DNA of 64,000 nt, taken from contig NZ_CATNLZ010000035.1 in assembly GCF_950101795.1 (NCBI RefSeq), positions 202,148 through 266,147 on the forward strand, read 5' to 3'. Below the pieces are notes generated by a model. The model was not told the DNA's origin. It searched no databases and worked only from the letters and a program-made list of their open reading frames with translations. The position numbers and the translations under genes are program-made. Shown here piece by piece: positions 23,892 to 32,800 of the stretch (position 1 is its first letter; each line of letters opens with the position of its first letter). Origin of the DNA: Nocardioides sp. T2.26MG-1 (lineage in GTDB: Bacteria; Actinomycetota; Actinomycetes; Propionibacteriales; Nocardioidaceae).

Positions 23892-24983
23892 ATGATCCAC
23901 GACCGCCACCTGTTCGGCCCCGGACCCACGAACCCCTACCCGGAGGCGACGCTCGCCCTCGGCGCCCCGATCCTCGGCCACCTGGACCCGGCGTTCCTCG
24001 AGCTCATGGACGACACCTGCGCGATGCTCCGCCAGGTGTGGGGCACCAGCAACGCCCGCACCCTGCCGATCTCGGCGACCGGCTCGGCCGGCATGGAAGC
24101 GGCGTTCGTCAACACCGTCCACCCCGGCGACGTCGTGGTCGTGGCCGTCAACGGCCTGTTCGGCCAGCGGATGTGCGACGTCGCGGCCCGCTGCGGCGCC
24201 GAGGTCGTGCCGGTCGAGCACGACTGGGGCCAGCCGGTCGACGTCGAGCGGGTGCTCGCCGCGCACCCGGCCCCGGCGATCATCGCCGCCGTGCACGCCG
24301 AGACCTCGACCGGTGTGCGCTCCGACATCGCCGCGCTCGGCGCCGGGAAGGGCGACGCGCTGCTGCTGGTCGACGCCGTCACCAGCATCGGCGGCATCGA
24401 GCTGCGCGCCGACGACTGGGGCGTCGACGTCGGCTACGCCGGCACCCAGAAGTGCCTCGGCGTCGCACCCGGCCTCGCGCCGTTCACGATCAACGACCGC
24501 GCCTTCGCCCGCCGGGTGGAGAGGCCGCAGTCGTGGTACCTCGACCTCGGCCTGCTCGGCGGGTACGTCGGCGAGGCCAGTGGGTCCGGCGGCCGGACCT
24601 ACCACCACACCGCGCCGGTGGCGATGGTCGCGAGCCTCCATGCCGGGCTGACCCGGATCCTCGACGAGGGCCTCGAGGCCGTGTGGGCACGGCACGAGGC
24701 CGCCGGGCGACAGCTCCAGGACGGCCTGGAGGAGATGGGGCTGGAGCTGTTCGCGGCCGAGGGGCACCGGCTGCCCGAGCTCACCACCGTCAAGGTGCCC
24801 GAGGGCGTCGACTCCGCCGCGGTGCGCCGCTACCTGCTCACGAACCACGACCTCGAGATCGGCGCCGGGGCCGGGTCGTTCGCCGCGAGCGTCTGGCGGA
24901 TCGGCCTGATGGGTCCCAACGCGCGCCCCGACCGGGTGCTGCTCGTGCTCGCGGCCCTCCGGGACGCGCTCGGCCGCGTCTGA
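23892..24983 (+). CDS. alanine-glyoxylate / serine-pyruvate-type aminotransferase (class V)
   Basis: 363 aa PLP enzyme. The PLP lysine is K187 in YAGTQKCLGVAPG. ISATGSAGMEAA and VDAVTSIGGIEL bind the cofactor, and GPGPTNPYPEA is the typical N-terminal motif of the AGT group. It probably transaminates glyoxylate to glycine with alanine or serine as donor, consistent with the upstream 2-hydroxyacid oxidase 10 nt away. Purine-ureide aminotransferases (PucG) belong to the same family and remain an alternative. Confidence 0.88.
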   Translation: MIHDRHLFGPGPTNPYPEATLALGAPILGHLDPAFLELMDDTCAMLRQVWGTSNARTLPISATGSAGMEAAFVNTVHPGDVVVVAVNGLFGQRMCDVAARCGAEVVPVEHDWGQPVDVERVLAAHPAPAIIAAVHAETSTGVRSDIAALGAGKGDALLLVDAVTSIGGIELRADDWGVDVGYAGTQKCLGVAPGLAPFTINDRAFARRVERPQSWYLDLGLLGGYVGEASGSGGRTYHHTAPVAMVASLHAGLTRILDEGLEAVWARHEAAGRQLQDGLEEMGLELFAAEGHRLPELTTVKVPEGVDSAAVRRYLLTNHDLEIGAGAGSFAASVWRIGLMGPNARPDRVLLVLAALRDALGRV

Positions 24984-25023
24984 GGCCCCCTGGGACCGAC
25001 CCCGGAGCCGTCCGGCGGCGTAC

Positions 25024-25077
25024 TCCCTGACGATCGGGCCCCCTGGGAACGCTCCCAAAGGGCCCGATCGTCAGGGA
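25024..25077 (+). terminator. large hairpin after the aminotransferase gene
   Basis: 18-bp perfect stem (TCCCTGACGATCGGGCCC and complement) enclosing a small GGGA-acgc-TCCC hairpin. A stop for readthrough toward smc. The words GGCCCCCTGGGA also occur as a direct repeat at 24986 and 25038. Confidence 0.75.
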
Positions 25078-25251
25078 CTACCGCGCCGAGACGCGCTCAG
25101 CCACGCGTGACGGTGATGCCACGGATCGGCGGGTGGGCCCGGTATCGTGAGCCGCGCTGAGCTTCCCCCAAGCCGCGGCTGCCATGATGGGCGGCCTTCG
25201 TCCTCAGTCGCACCGACGAGTCGCCGTGCCCGAACGAGCTGGGAGCCCGCG

Positions 25252-28200
25252 TTGTACCTGAAGAGCCTGACCCTCAAGGGGTTCAAGTCCTTCGCCTCCT
25301 CGACGACGCTGCAGCTCGAGCCCGGCATCACCTGCATCGTGGGCCCCAACGGCTCCGGCAAGTCCAACGTCGTCGACGCGCTGGCCTGGGTGATGGGCGA
25401 GCAGGGCGCCAAGTCGCTGCGCGGCGGCAAGATGGAGGACGTCATCTTCGCCGGCACCTCCGGCCGCCCTCCGCTGGGCCGGGCCGAGGTGCTGCTCACC
25501 ATCGACAACTCCGACGGCGCGCTGCCGATCGAGTACGCCGAGGTGACGATCAGCCGCACGATGTTCCGCAGCGGCGGGTCGGAGTACGCCATCAACGGCA
25601 GCTCCTGCCGGCTGCTCGACGTGCAGGAGCTGCTCTCCGACAGCGGCATCGGCCGCGAGATGCACGTGATCGTCGGGCAGGGCCAGCTCGACACGATCCT
25701 GCACGCGACTCCGGAGGACCGCCGCGGCTTCATCGAGGAGGCCGCCGGCGTCCTCAAGCACCGCAAGCGCAAGGAGAAGGCGCTCCGCAAGCTCGACTCC
25801 ACCGAGGGCAACCTCACCCGTCTCAGCGACCTGCTCACCGAGATCCGCCGCCAGCTCAAGCCGCTCGGCCGGCAGGCCGAGGTGGCCCGCAAGGCCGCCG
25901 GCGTGCAGGCCGACGTCCGCGACGCCCGGGCCCGCCTGATCGCCGACGACCTCGTCACCGCCCGCACCGCGCTCCAGCAGGAGCTCGCCGACGAGTCGAT
26001 CCTCGTCGAGCGCCGCGAGCAGGTGGAGGCCGAGATCGCCAAGGCCCGCGAGGTCGAGGCGGGACTCGAGGAGGCGCTGCGCGAGGACCTGCCGGCGCTG
26101 TCGCGGGCGCAGGAGACCTGGTTCGCGCTCTCCGGGCTGCGCGAGCGGCTCCGCGGCACCCAGTCGCTCGCCGCCGAGCGGGTCCGCAACGCCGCCGGCA
26201 CCGCCGACGTCGAGGAGGCCCGCTCGGGACGCGACCCCGACCAGCTCGAGGCCGAGGCCGAGCAGGTGCGCGAGCAGGAGCGGCGGATCGCCGCGGAGGT
26301 CGACGAGCACCGGGTCGCGCTCGAGCAGGCGGTCACCGCCCGCCGGGCCGCCGAGGACGCCGCGGCCGAGGAGGAGCGCCGCATCGCCGGACTCCAGCGC
26401 GCCGCCGCCGACCGCCGTGAGGGCCTCGCCCGCCTGCACGGCCAGGTCAACGCGCTCAAGTCCCGCGCCGCCGCCGCCGACGAGGAGGTCGGCCGGCTCC
26501 GGCTGGCCCGCGAGGAGGCCGTCGCCCGCGCGGACCGTGCCCAGCGCGACTTCACCTCCCTGGAGACCAAGGTCGCCGGCCTCGACGCCGGCGAGGAGGG
26601 CCTCGACGCCGAGCACGAGGCCGCCGTCGCCGAGCTCGACGACATCGAGGAGCGGCTCGCCAAGGCCCGCGACGAGGCGCTGCAGGCCGATCGCGACCGT
26701 ACGGCGCTCGCCGCCCGCAAGGACGCCCTCGAGATGGGCCTCAACCGCAAGGACGGCGCCGGCGCGCTGCTGGCCGCCACCGAGTCGGTCTCGGGCCTCC
26801 TCGGCTCGGTCGCCGCACTGCTCTCGGTGCGCAGCGGCTTCGAGACCGCGGTCGCCCAGGCGCTCGGGTCGGCCGCGGACGCGGTCGCCGTCACCGATGC
26901 GGACGCCGCGGTCCGCGCGATCGCCCACCTCAAGGGCGACGACCTCGGCCGCGCCGGCATGCTGCTCGGCGGGGGACCGGTCGCCGACCGCGACTGGCCG
27001 GGACTGCCCGCGAGCGCGACGTACGCCATCGACGTCGTCGAATGCCCCGACACGCTGCGCTCGGCACTGGACCGCCTGCTGTTCAAGGTCGCGGTCGTCG
27101 ACGACCTCGACGCCGCTCGCGCACTGGTCGCCGACGCACCCGACATCACCGCGGTCACCCGCGAGGGCGACGTGCTCGGCGCCCACTTCGCCTCCGGCGG
27201 CTCCTCGAGCCAGCCGACGCTGATCGAGGTCCAGGCCGCGGTCGACGAGGCGACCGAGCAGCTCGCCGAGGCGGTCGCGTCCTCGGAGCGGCTCGGCTTC
27301 GACATGTCCCGCCTGGAGAGTGAGCGGCTGGAGGCCCGGAAGCGCGTCGACGTCGCGCTCGCCAAGCTGCACGAGTCGGACGCGACGCTGGCCGCGGTCG
27401 CCGAGGAGCTCGGCCAGTACGGCTCACAGGCGCGCGCCGCCCGCGGCGAGGCCGACCGGCTCGCCCAGGCCATCGAGAAGGCCGAGGAGGCGCGCGCCCA
27501 GGCGATGACCGGGCTGGCCGACCTCGAGTCGCGGCTCGCCTCCGCCGAGGACGCCCCCGACGAGGAGCCCGACACTTCTGTCCGGGAGCGGCTGGTCGAG
27601 GAGGCCCGCACCGCCCGGCAGGCCGAGATGGACAGCCGGCTGGCGCTGCGCACCTCCGAGGAGCGCTCCCGCGCCCTGCATGGCCGCGCCGACGCGATGG
27701 TCCGTGCGGCCACGGCCGAGCGCGAGGCCCGCGCCCGGGCCGCCGAGCGGCGCGAGCGCCTGATCCGCGAGGGCCGGGCCGCCGAGGCCGTCGGCGTCGC
27801 GGTCGGCTATGTCCTCACTCGCCTCGAGGTCTCCATCCACCGCGCGACCGAGGCCCGTACCGCGGTCGAGCAGGCCCGCAGCGGGCGTGAGCAGCAGCTG
27901 CTCACCGTCCGTTCCGAGCTGCGCCGCCTCGACAAGGAGCACGACGACCTCGTCAACTCCGTGCACCGCGACGAGATGGCCCGCACCCAGCAGCGGATGC
28001 GCATCGAGCAGCTCGAGGAGCGTGCGCTCGAGGAGCTCGGCCTCGACGCCGACGCCCTGGTCGCCGACTACGGCCCCGACCAGCTGGTCCCCTTCGTCGG
28101 CGAGGTCGAGGAGGGCCAAGAGCCCCCGGAGCCGGTGCCGTTCGTGCGCGAGGAGCAGCAGAAGCGGCTGCGCGCCGCCGAGCGCTCGCTGTCGATGCTG

Positions 28201-28806
28201 GGCAAGGTCAACCCGCTGGCGCTCGAGGAGTACTCCGCGATGGAGGAGCGTCACAAGTTCCTCACCGAGCAGCTCGAGGACCTCAAGAAGACCCGCAAGG
28301 ACCTCCTCGACATCGTCCACGAGGTCGACCAGCGCGTCGAGCAGGTCTTCACCGAGGCGTACGCCGACGTGAGCACGGCCTTCGACTCGACGTTCACCCG
28401 GCTGTTCCCCGGCGGCGAGGGCCGGCTGGTGCTGACCCAGCCCGACGACATGCTCAACACCGGCATCGAGGTCGAGGCCCGCCCCGCCGGCAAGAAGGTC
28501 AAGCGGCTCTCGCTGCTGTCCGGTGGTGAGCGCTCGCTGGTGGCGGTCGCGTTCCTGGTCGCGCTGTTCAAGGCCCGCCCGTCGCCGTTCTACATCCTCG
28601 ACGAGGTCGAGGCCGCGCTCGACGACACCAACCTGGGCCGGCTGCTGGAGATCTACGAGGAGCTGCGCGAGAACTCCCAGCTGCTCGTGATCACCCACCA
28701 GAAGCGCACGATGGAGGTCGGTGACGCGCTGTACGGCGTCACCATGCGCGGCGACGGCGTGTCGGCGGTGATCAGCCAGCGGCTGCGCGACGCCGAGTCG
28801 GCCTGA
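25252..28806 (+). CDS. smc: chromosome segregation protein SMC
   Basis: 1184 aa condensin ATPase. Walker A GPNGSGKSN is at 31-39. Long coiled coils (about 170-500 and 660-1010) flank a hinge at about 510-660 that contains GSAADAVAVTDADAA. The C-terminal ABC signature LLSGGERSLVA and Walker B FYILDEVEAALDD close the head. It compacts the origin region and is loaded by ParB in a ring with ScpAB, which are not in the window. TTG at 25252 was chosen because GGGAG lies 6 nt upstream and LYLKSLTLKGFKSFA is the conserved start. Confidence 0.97.
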   Translation: MYLKSLTLKGFKSFASSTTLQLEPGITCIVGPNGSGKSNVVDALAWVMGEQGAKSLRGGKMEDVIFAGTSGRPPLGRAEVLLTIDNSDGALPIEYAEVTISRTMFRSGGSEYAINGSSCRLLDVQELLSDSGIGREMHVIVGQGQLDTILHATPEDRRGFIEEAAGVLKHRKRKEKALRKLDSTEGNLTRLSDLLTEIRRQLKPLGRQAEVARKAAGVQADVRDARARLIADDLVTARTALQQELADESILVERREQVEAEIAKAREVEAGLEEALREDLPALSRAQETWFALSGLRERLRGTQSLAAERVRNAAGTADVEEARSGRDPDQLEAEAEQVREQERRIAAEVDEHRVALEQAVTARRAAEDAAAEEERRIAGLQRAAADRREGLARLHGQVNALKSRAAAADEEVGRLRLAREEAVARADRAQRDFTSLETKVAGLDAGEEGLDAEHEAAVAELDDIEERLAKARDEALQADRDRTALAARKDALEMGLNRKDGAGALLAATESVSGLLGSVAALLSVRSGFETAVAQALGSAADAVAVTDADAAVRAIAHLKGDDLGRAGMLLGGGPVADRDWPGLPASATYAIDVVECPDTLRSALDRLLFKVAVVDDLDAARALVADAPDITAVTREGDVLGAHFASGGSSSQPTLIEVQAAVDEATEQLAEAVASSERLGFDMSRLESERLEARKRVDVALAKLHESDATLAAVAEELGQYGSQARAARGEADRLAQAIEKAEEARAQAMTGLADLESRLASAEDAPDEEPDTSVRERLVEEARTARQAEMDSRLALRTSEERSRALHGRADAMVRAATAEREARARAAERRERLIREGRAAEAVGVAVGYVLTRLEVSIHRATEARTAVEQARSGREQQLLTVRSELRRLDKEHDDLVNSVHRDEMARTQQRMRIEQLEERALEELGLDADALVADYGPDQLVPFVGEVEEGQEPPEPVPFVREEQQKRLRAAERSLSMLGKVNPLALEEYSAMEERHKFLTEQLEDLKKTRKDLLDIVHEVDQRVEQVFTEAYADVSTAFDSTFTRLFPGGEGRLVLTQPDDMLNTGIEVEARPAGKKVKRLSLLSGGERSLVAVAFLVALFKARPSPFYILDEVEAALDDTNLGRLLEIYEELRENSQLLVITHQKRTMEVGDALYGVTMRGDGVSAVISQRLRDAESA

Positions 28807-29258
28807 TGGCCGACGGGGCGCGGCCGGCCCGGCCGACGCGGTCGGCGTACGTCCACTGGGAGCGGGCGACCACCCGCTGGGCCGACATCGACGTCTACGG
28901 GCACATGAACAACGCCCGCTACTTCGAGCTGATCGACACCGTCGTCAACAACCACCTGGCCGCCGCGACCGGCACCGACATCCGCCGGCTGCCGGCGATC
29001 GGCGTGGTCGCCGAGGTGTCGTGCCGCTACTTCGCCGAGGTCGGCTACCCCGCGCCGGTCGACCTCGGGCTGGTCGTCGAGCGGGTCGGCACCTCCTCGA
29101 TCGTCTACCGCGTCGGCCTGTTCCAGGGCGACGGGGACCTGGCGGCGGCCGAGGGCCGGTTCGTGCACGTGTACGTCGACGACACCGACCCGGCGCGGCC
29201 GGTGACGCCGATCCCCGGTGTGATCCGGGCCGCGGTCGAGCCGCTCCTGCGCGCCTGA
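28806..29258 (+). CDS. hotdog-fold acyl-CoA thioesterase
   Basis: 150 aa 4HBT-type protein. The motif RWADIDVYGHMNNARYFELID contains the catalytic aspartate and the conserved GHMNN. The family hydrolyses acyl-CoA or 4-hydroxybenzoyl-CoA thioesters. Its ATG overlaps the smc stop (TGATG), so it is translationally coupled to smc. Substrate unknown. Confidence 0.88.
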   Translation: MADGARPARPTRSAYVHWERATTRWADIDVYGHMNNARYFELIDTVVNNHLAAATGTDIRRLPAIGVVAEVSCRYFAEVGYPAPVDLGLVVERVGTSSIVYRVGLFQGDGDLAAAEGRFVHVYVDDTDPARPVTPIPGVIRAAVEPLLRA

Positions 29259-29336
29259 CCGTCGCCCTACCAGGCGTGTGGCACGGTGATGGGAGGGGTA
29301 CGGCGGTCGTGTCCCCAGTCTCGGAGGTGTGCCCCG

Positions 29337-29594
29337 TTGTTGCCGATCGTCGTCGTGATGATGCTGATCCTCGTGCTCGCCGGCCTGGTGGTGCTCTACG
29401 TCGCCTACCCGCATCGTGGCGAGCAGATCCCCGCCGCGCCGTGGCTGGGTGAGGCGATGACGAAGGCGGTCGAGGCCGCGCCCACGATCGCGCCGGAGGA
29501 GCACGACCCCGATGAGCGCCCCGACCTCCACAGCGCGCTGCGGGGGCGCCCGCAGGCCCAGCAGGCCCCGGACGACCGGACGCATCGCGCCTAG
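29337..29594 (+). CDS. one-TM protein of unknown function
   Basis: About 85 aa. An N-terminal membrane segment (LPIVVVMMLILVLAGLVVLYV) is followed by a soluble tail with PEEHDPDERPDLHSALRGRP. The TTG at 29337 (or the next TTG) is favoured because GGAGGT lies 8 nt upstream; an upstream GTG/ATG at 29286/29289 in the same frame would add about 17 residues without a membrane feature. Located between the thioesterase and ftsY. I do not recognise the family. Confidence 0.65.
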   Translation: MLPIVVVMMLILVLAGLVVLYVAYPHRGEQIPAAPWLGEAMTKAVEAAPTIAPEEHDPDERPDLHSALRGRPQAQQAPDDRTHRA

Positions 29595-29638
29595 CCTCGA
29601 TCGAGGCATCGTCGACGCGCTCTGGTTGGATTGACCGC

Positions 29639-30799
29639 ATGGACGCCGTGCTGCTGCTGATCATCGCCATCGCCGTCGTGGCGCTGGGCCTCATCGCGAC
29701 GGTGGTCGGCCTGGTCGTCACCCGGCGGCGGACGCCGGCGCCGCTGCCGAACACCCACACCGGGGTGATCGTCCAGACGCCCGAGGAGGCCGAGGCCGGC
29801 GCGCCGCCGGTCGAGGTGAGCGCACCGCCGGCGACGCTCGAGCCCGAGGCACCCGCCCCGGCCGCCCCGGGCCTCGAGAGGCCCGAAGGCACCGCCTCCC
29901 GCCTGGTGCGGCTGCGCCAGCGCCTGGCCGGGTCGCAGGGCGGCCTGGGCCGCGGCCTGCTCGCGCTGCTCTCGCGCGACCGCCTCGACGAGGACACCTG
30001 GGAGTCCATCGAGGACACCCTGCTCACCGCGGACGTCGGCGTGGCGCCGACCCAGGAGCTCGTCGAGCGGCTGCGCACCCGGCTCCGGGTCGAGGGCGCC
30101 CACGACGACCTCCGCGCGGTGCTGCGCGAGGAGCTGCTGACCCTGGTCGACCCGACGATGGACCGCCGGCTGCACGTGAGCGGTCTCGACGGCATGCCCG
30201 GCGTGGTGCTGGTGGTCGGCGTCAACGGCTCGGGCAAGACCACGACCGTCGGCAAGATCTCGCGGATCCTGGTCGCCGAGTACCGCAAGGTCGTGCTCGG
30301 CGCCGCCGACACGTTCCGCGCCGCCGCCGTGGAGCAGCTGGCCACCTGGGGGGAGCGGGTCGGCGTCGACGTCGTGCGCGGCCCCGAGGGCACCGACCCC
30401 GCCAGCGTCGCGTTCGAGGCGGTCAAGGAGGGCGTGGACACCCAGGCCGACACGGTGATCGTCGACACCGCGGGCCGGCTGCAGAACAAGGCCGGGCTGA
30501 TGGACGAGCTCGGCAAGGTCAAGCGGGTGATCGAGAAGCAGGCGCCGGTCACCGAGGTGCTGCTGGTGCTCGACGCCACCACCGGGCAGAACGGGCTGAT
30601 CCAGGCCCGGGTGTTCAGCGAGGTCGTCAACGTCACCGGCATCGTGCTCACCAAGCTCGACGGCTCCGCCAAGGGCGGCATCGTCGTCCAGGTCCAGCGC
30701 GAGCTCGGCGTCCCGGTCAAGCTCGTGGGCCTGGGGGAGGGCGCCGACGACCTGGCGCCGTTCGACGCCGGCGCGTTCGTCGACGCGCTGCTCGGCTGA
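29639..30799 (+). CDS. ftsY: signal recognition particle receptor FtsY
   Basis: 386 aa. An N-terminal membrane anchor (3-25, VLLLIIAIAVVALGLIATVVGLV) is followed by an acidic, proline/alanine-rich linker. The NG domain contains GVNGSGKTTTVGKI (G1, about 195), the ADTFRAAAVEQL insertion box, VDTAGR and TKLDGSAKGG. It docks SRP-ribosome complexes at the membrane and pairs with Ffh, encoded 5 kb downstream. An N-terminal TM is typical of actinobacterial FtsY. Length is normal. Confidence 0.97.
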   Translation: MDAVLLLIIAIAVVALGLIATVVGLVVTRRRTPAPLPNTHTGVIVQTPEEAEAGAPPVEVSAPPATLEPEAPAPAAPGLERPEGTASRLVRLRQRLAGSQGGLGRGLLALLSRDRLDEDTWESIEDTLLTADVGVAPTQELVERLRTRLRVEGAHDDLRAVLREELLTLVDPTMDRRLHVSGLDGMPGVVLVVGVNGSGKTTTVGKISRILVAEYRKVVLGAADTFRAAAVEQLATWGERVGVDVVRGPEGTDPASVAFEAVKEGVDTQADTVIVDTAGRLQNKAGLMDELGKVKRVIEKQAPVTEVLLVLDATTGQNGLIQARVFSEVVNVTGIVLTKLDGSAKGGIVVQVQRELGVPVKLVGLGEGADDLAPFDAGAFVDALLG

Positions 30800-30817
30800 G
30801 CCGGCCGCCGCCCGGCC

Positions 30818-30833
30818 GTAACACGGAAGTAAC
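30818..30833 (+). promoter_or_regulatory. GlnR-like box upstream of amtB
   Basis: GTAAC-n6-GTAAC. Actinobacterial GlnR sites have the form GTNAC-n6-GAAAC, so the second half differs at one base. It lies 152 nt before the amtB start, a suitable place for nitrogen control. A 6-bp hairpin GTTGCA-TCGC-TGCAAC follows at 30849-30864. Confidence 0.4.
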
Positions 30834-30984
30834 ACCGACCAGGGACTCGTTGCATCGCTGCAACATGCGGTGGCGGACGTCGAAACCTCCGGCCAACAAG
30901 GTGTCTGCCAATGGGGCGGACCCCGGAGCGACAGTGCGGTCGTGGCCGTGACCGCCCTCCCGAGATGTGATCCCTGGAGGTTCC

Positions 30985-32298
30985 GTGGACGGCTATTACG
31001 CCTTCATGCTGGTGGCGACAGCCCTCGTCCTGATGATGACCGTTCCGGCCCTGGCGCTGTTCTACGGCGGCATGAGCCGGTCGAAGTCCGTGCTGAACAT
31101 GATGATGATGTCCTACGTCTCCATGGGCGTCGTGGCCATCGTCTACGTGCTCTGGGGCTGGTCGATGACGTTCGGCCCGAACGACGTCGGGAGCCTGTTC
31201 GCCAACCCGTTCGACCTGTTCGGCCTCAAGGACGTCACCTCGGACGGCTACATCGCGGTCATGTTCCAGATGACGTTCGCCGCCATCACCGCTGCGCTCA
31301 TCTCGGGAGCGATCGCGGACCGGGTGAAGCTGTCGTCCTGGATCGTGTTCCTGCCGTTCTGGGTGACGCTGAGCTACTTCCCGATCGGCCACATGGTCTG
31401 GGGCGGCGGGTTCATCTCCGACCACTTCGGCGCCCAGGACTACGCCGGGGGGACCGTCGTGCACATCAATGCCGGTGTCGCCGGTCTGGTGCTGGCGCTG
31501 GTGATCGGCAAGCGGGTCGGCTTCGGCAAGGAGCCGATGCGGCCGCACAACCTGACCCTGACGATGCTCGGTGCCGGCCTGCTGTGGTTCGGCTGGTACG
31601 GCTTCAACGTCGGCTCGATCGTCCTCAGCGAGGAGTCCCTGGCGGACCCGTCGGCCCTCTCGGCGCAGTTCCAGAGTGAGACCGGCGTGACGTTCCTGAA
31701 CACGACGATCGCGACCTGCGCGGCCATGCTCGCCTGGCTGCTCGTCGAGCGGATCCTGCACGGCAAGGCGACCTCGCTGGGCGCCGCCTCGGGCATCGTG
31801 GCCGGCCTGGTGGCGATCACGCCGTCGTGCGGTGCGGTCGAGCTGCCGGGTGCGATCCTCATCGGCGCTGTGGCCGGCGGCGCGTGCGCCTGGGCGGTTG
31901 GTCTGAAGTTCAAGGTCGGCCTGGACGACTCGCTCGACGTCGTCGGCGTCCACCTGGTCGGCGGCGTGATCGGCACGGTGCTGATCGGCCTGGTGTCCTC
32001 CGCGGACGCCCCGGGCGGCATCGACGGCCTGTTCTACGGCGGGGGCCTGGGCTCCCTCGGCGACCAGGTCATGGCCGCGCTGATCGCGATCGTCTGGTCG
32101 GCCGTCTTCACGGGGCTCATCGCCTTCGCGATCAAGTTCACGATCGGCTGGCGGGTGCCGGAGGAGGGTGAGGTCGACGGCATCGACTTCGCCCAGCACG
32201 GTGAGACGGCGTACGACCTGCACAGCGGGCTCGGTAGTACGGGCACCTCCACCTCCGTGCTCGCCAAGAACACGGTCTCCGAAGGAGTCAACGCATGA
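30985..32298 (+). CDS. amtB: ammonium transporter AmtB
   Basis: 437 aa, 11 predicted membrane helices. ALALFYGGMSRSKSVLNMMMMS is the family start. GHMVWGGGFISD and INAGVAGLVLALVIG surround the conserved pore histidines, and GIVAGLVAITPSCG is a typical signature. It takes up ammonium and is blocked by PII under nitrogen excess. GTG at 30985 is preferred because GGAGG lies 4 nt upstream and the earlier GTG at 30967 has none. The stop overlaps the first PII gene (ATGA). Confidence 0.97.
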   Translation: MDGYYAFMLVATALVLMMTVPALALFYGGMSRSKSVLNMMMMSYVSMGVVAIVYVLWGWSMTFGPNDVGSLFANPFDLFGLKDVTSDGYIAVMFQMTFAAITAALISGAIADRVKLSSWIVFLPFWVTLSYFPIGHMVWGGGFISDHFGAQDYAGGTVVHINAGVAGLVLALVIGKRVGFGKEPMRPHNLTLTMLGAGLLWFGWYGFNVGSIVLSEESLADPSALSAQFQSETGVTFLNTTIATCAAMLAWLLVERILHGKATSLGAASGIVAGLVAITPSCGAVELPGAILIGAVAGGACAWAVGLKFKVGLDDSLDVVGVHLVGGVIGTVLIGLVSSADAPGGIDGLFYGGGLGSLGDQVMAALIAIVWSAVFTGLIAFAIKFTIGWRVPEEGEVDGIDFAQHGETAYDLHSGLGSTGTSTSVLAKNTVSEGVNA

Positions 32299-32633
32299 AG
32301 CTCGTGACCGCGGTGATCAAGCCGCACAAGTGGGAGGACGTCCGCGAGGCGCTCGAGACCTTCGGCGTGACGGGCATGACCGTCAGCGAGGTCAGCGGCT
32401 ACGGGCGCCAGAAGGGGCACACCGAGGTCTACCGGGGCGCGGAGTACGACATCGCGCTCGTGCCCAAGATCCGCATCGAGATCGTGGTCGGCGACGACGA
32501 TGCCGACGACGTCGTCGGCATCGTGGTCAAGACCGCGCAGACCGGGCGGATCGGCGACGGCAAGGTCTGGGTCAGCCCGGTCGAGACCGTCGTCCGGGTC
32601 CGCACCGGCGACCGGGACGCCGCCGCACTCTGA
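32295..32633 (+). CDS. glnK: PII nitrogen regulatory protein, first copy
   Basis: 112 aa. MKLVTAVIKPHKWEDVREAL, and the T-loop GHTEVYRGAEYDIAL with the modifiable Y51. C-terminal IGDGKVWVSPVE. PII senses 2-oxoglutarate and ATP/ADP, binds AmtB and is modified at Y51 (adenylylated in Actinobacteria) by GlnD. The start overlaps the amtB stop. About 80 percent identical to the second copy by eye, with changes such as E15 to A and I53 to V. The name glnK is used for the amtB-linked copy. Confidence 0.95.
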   Translation: MKLVTAVIKPHKWEDVREALETFGVTGMTVSEVSGYGRQKGHTEVYRGAEYDIALVPKIRIEIVVGDDDADDVVGIVVKTAQTGRIGDGKVWVSPVETVVRVRTGDRDAAAL

Positions 32634-32664
32634 GGCGGCCCTGGGATCGCTACCGGGACACCGT

Positions 32665-32697
32665 GCGGCCCGGCTCCCCGCTGGGGGGCCGGGCCGC
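32665..32697 (+). terminator. hairpin between the two PII genes
   Basis: GCGGCCCGGC / GCCGGGCCGC, 10-bp perfect stem with an inner CCCC-gct-GGGG extension and no U tract. A partial terminator or attenuator that could lower expression of the second PII gene and glnD. Confidence 0.5.
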
Positions 32698-32800
32698 GCT
32701 GCGCGATCCGGCATGATCGGCCCCACCTGCGTCCGGCCCCGTCCTCCGCCCCTGTCCTCCGCCCCGGTCCTCCAGCGGCCGGCCCCTCGAGGGAGTAGCC

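Noticed and set aside
29593..29606. Palindrome GCCTCGATCGAGGC before ftsY
   Set aside because: Short perfect palindromes of this composition are expected by chance in a genome this GC-rich, and it has no repeat partner in the window.
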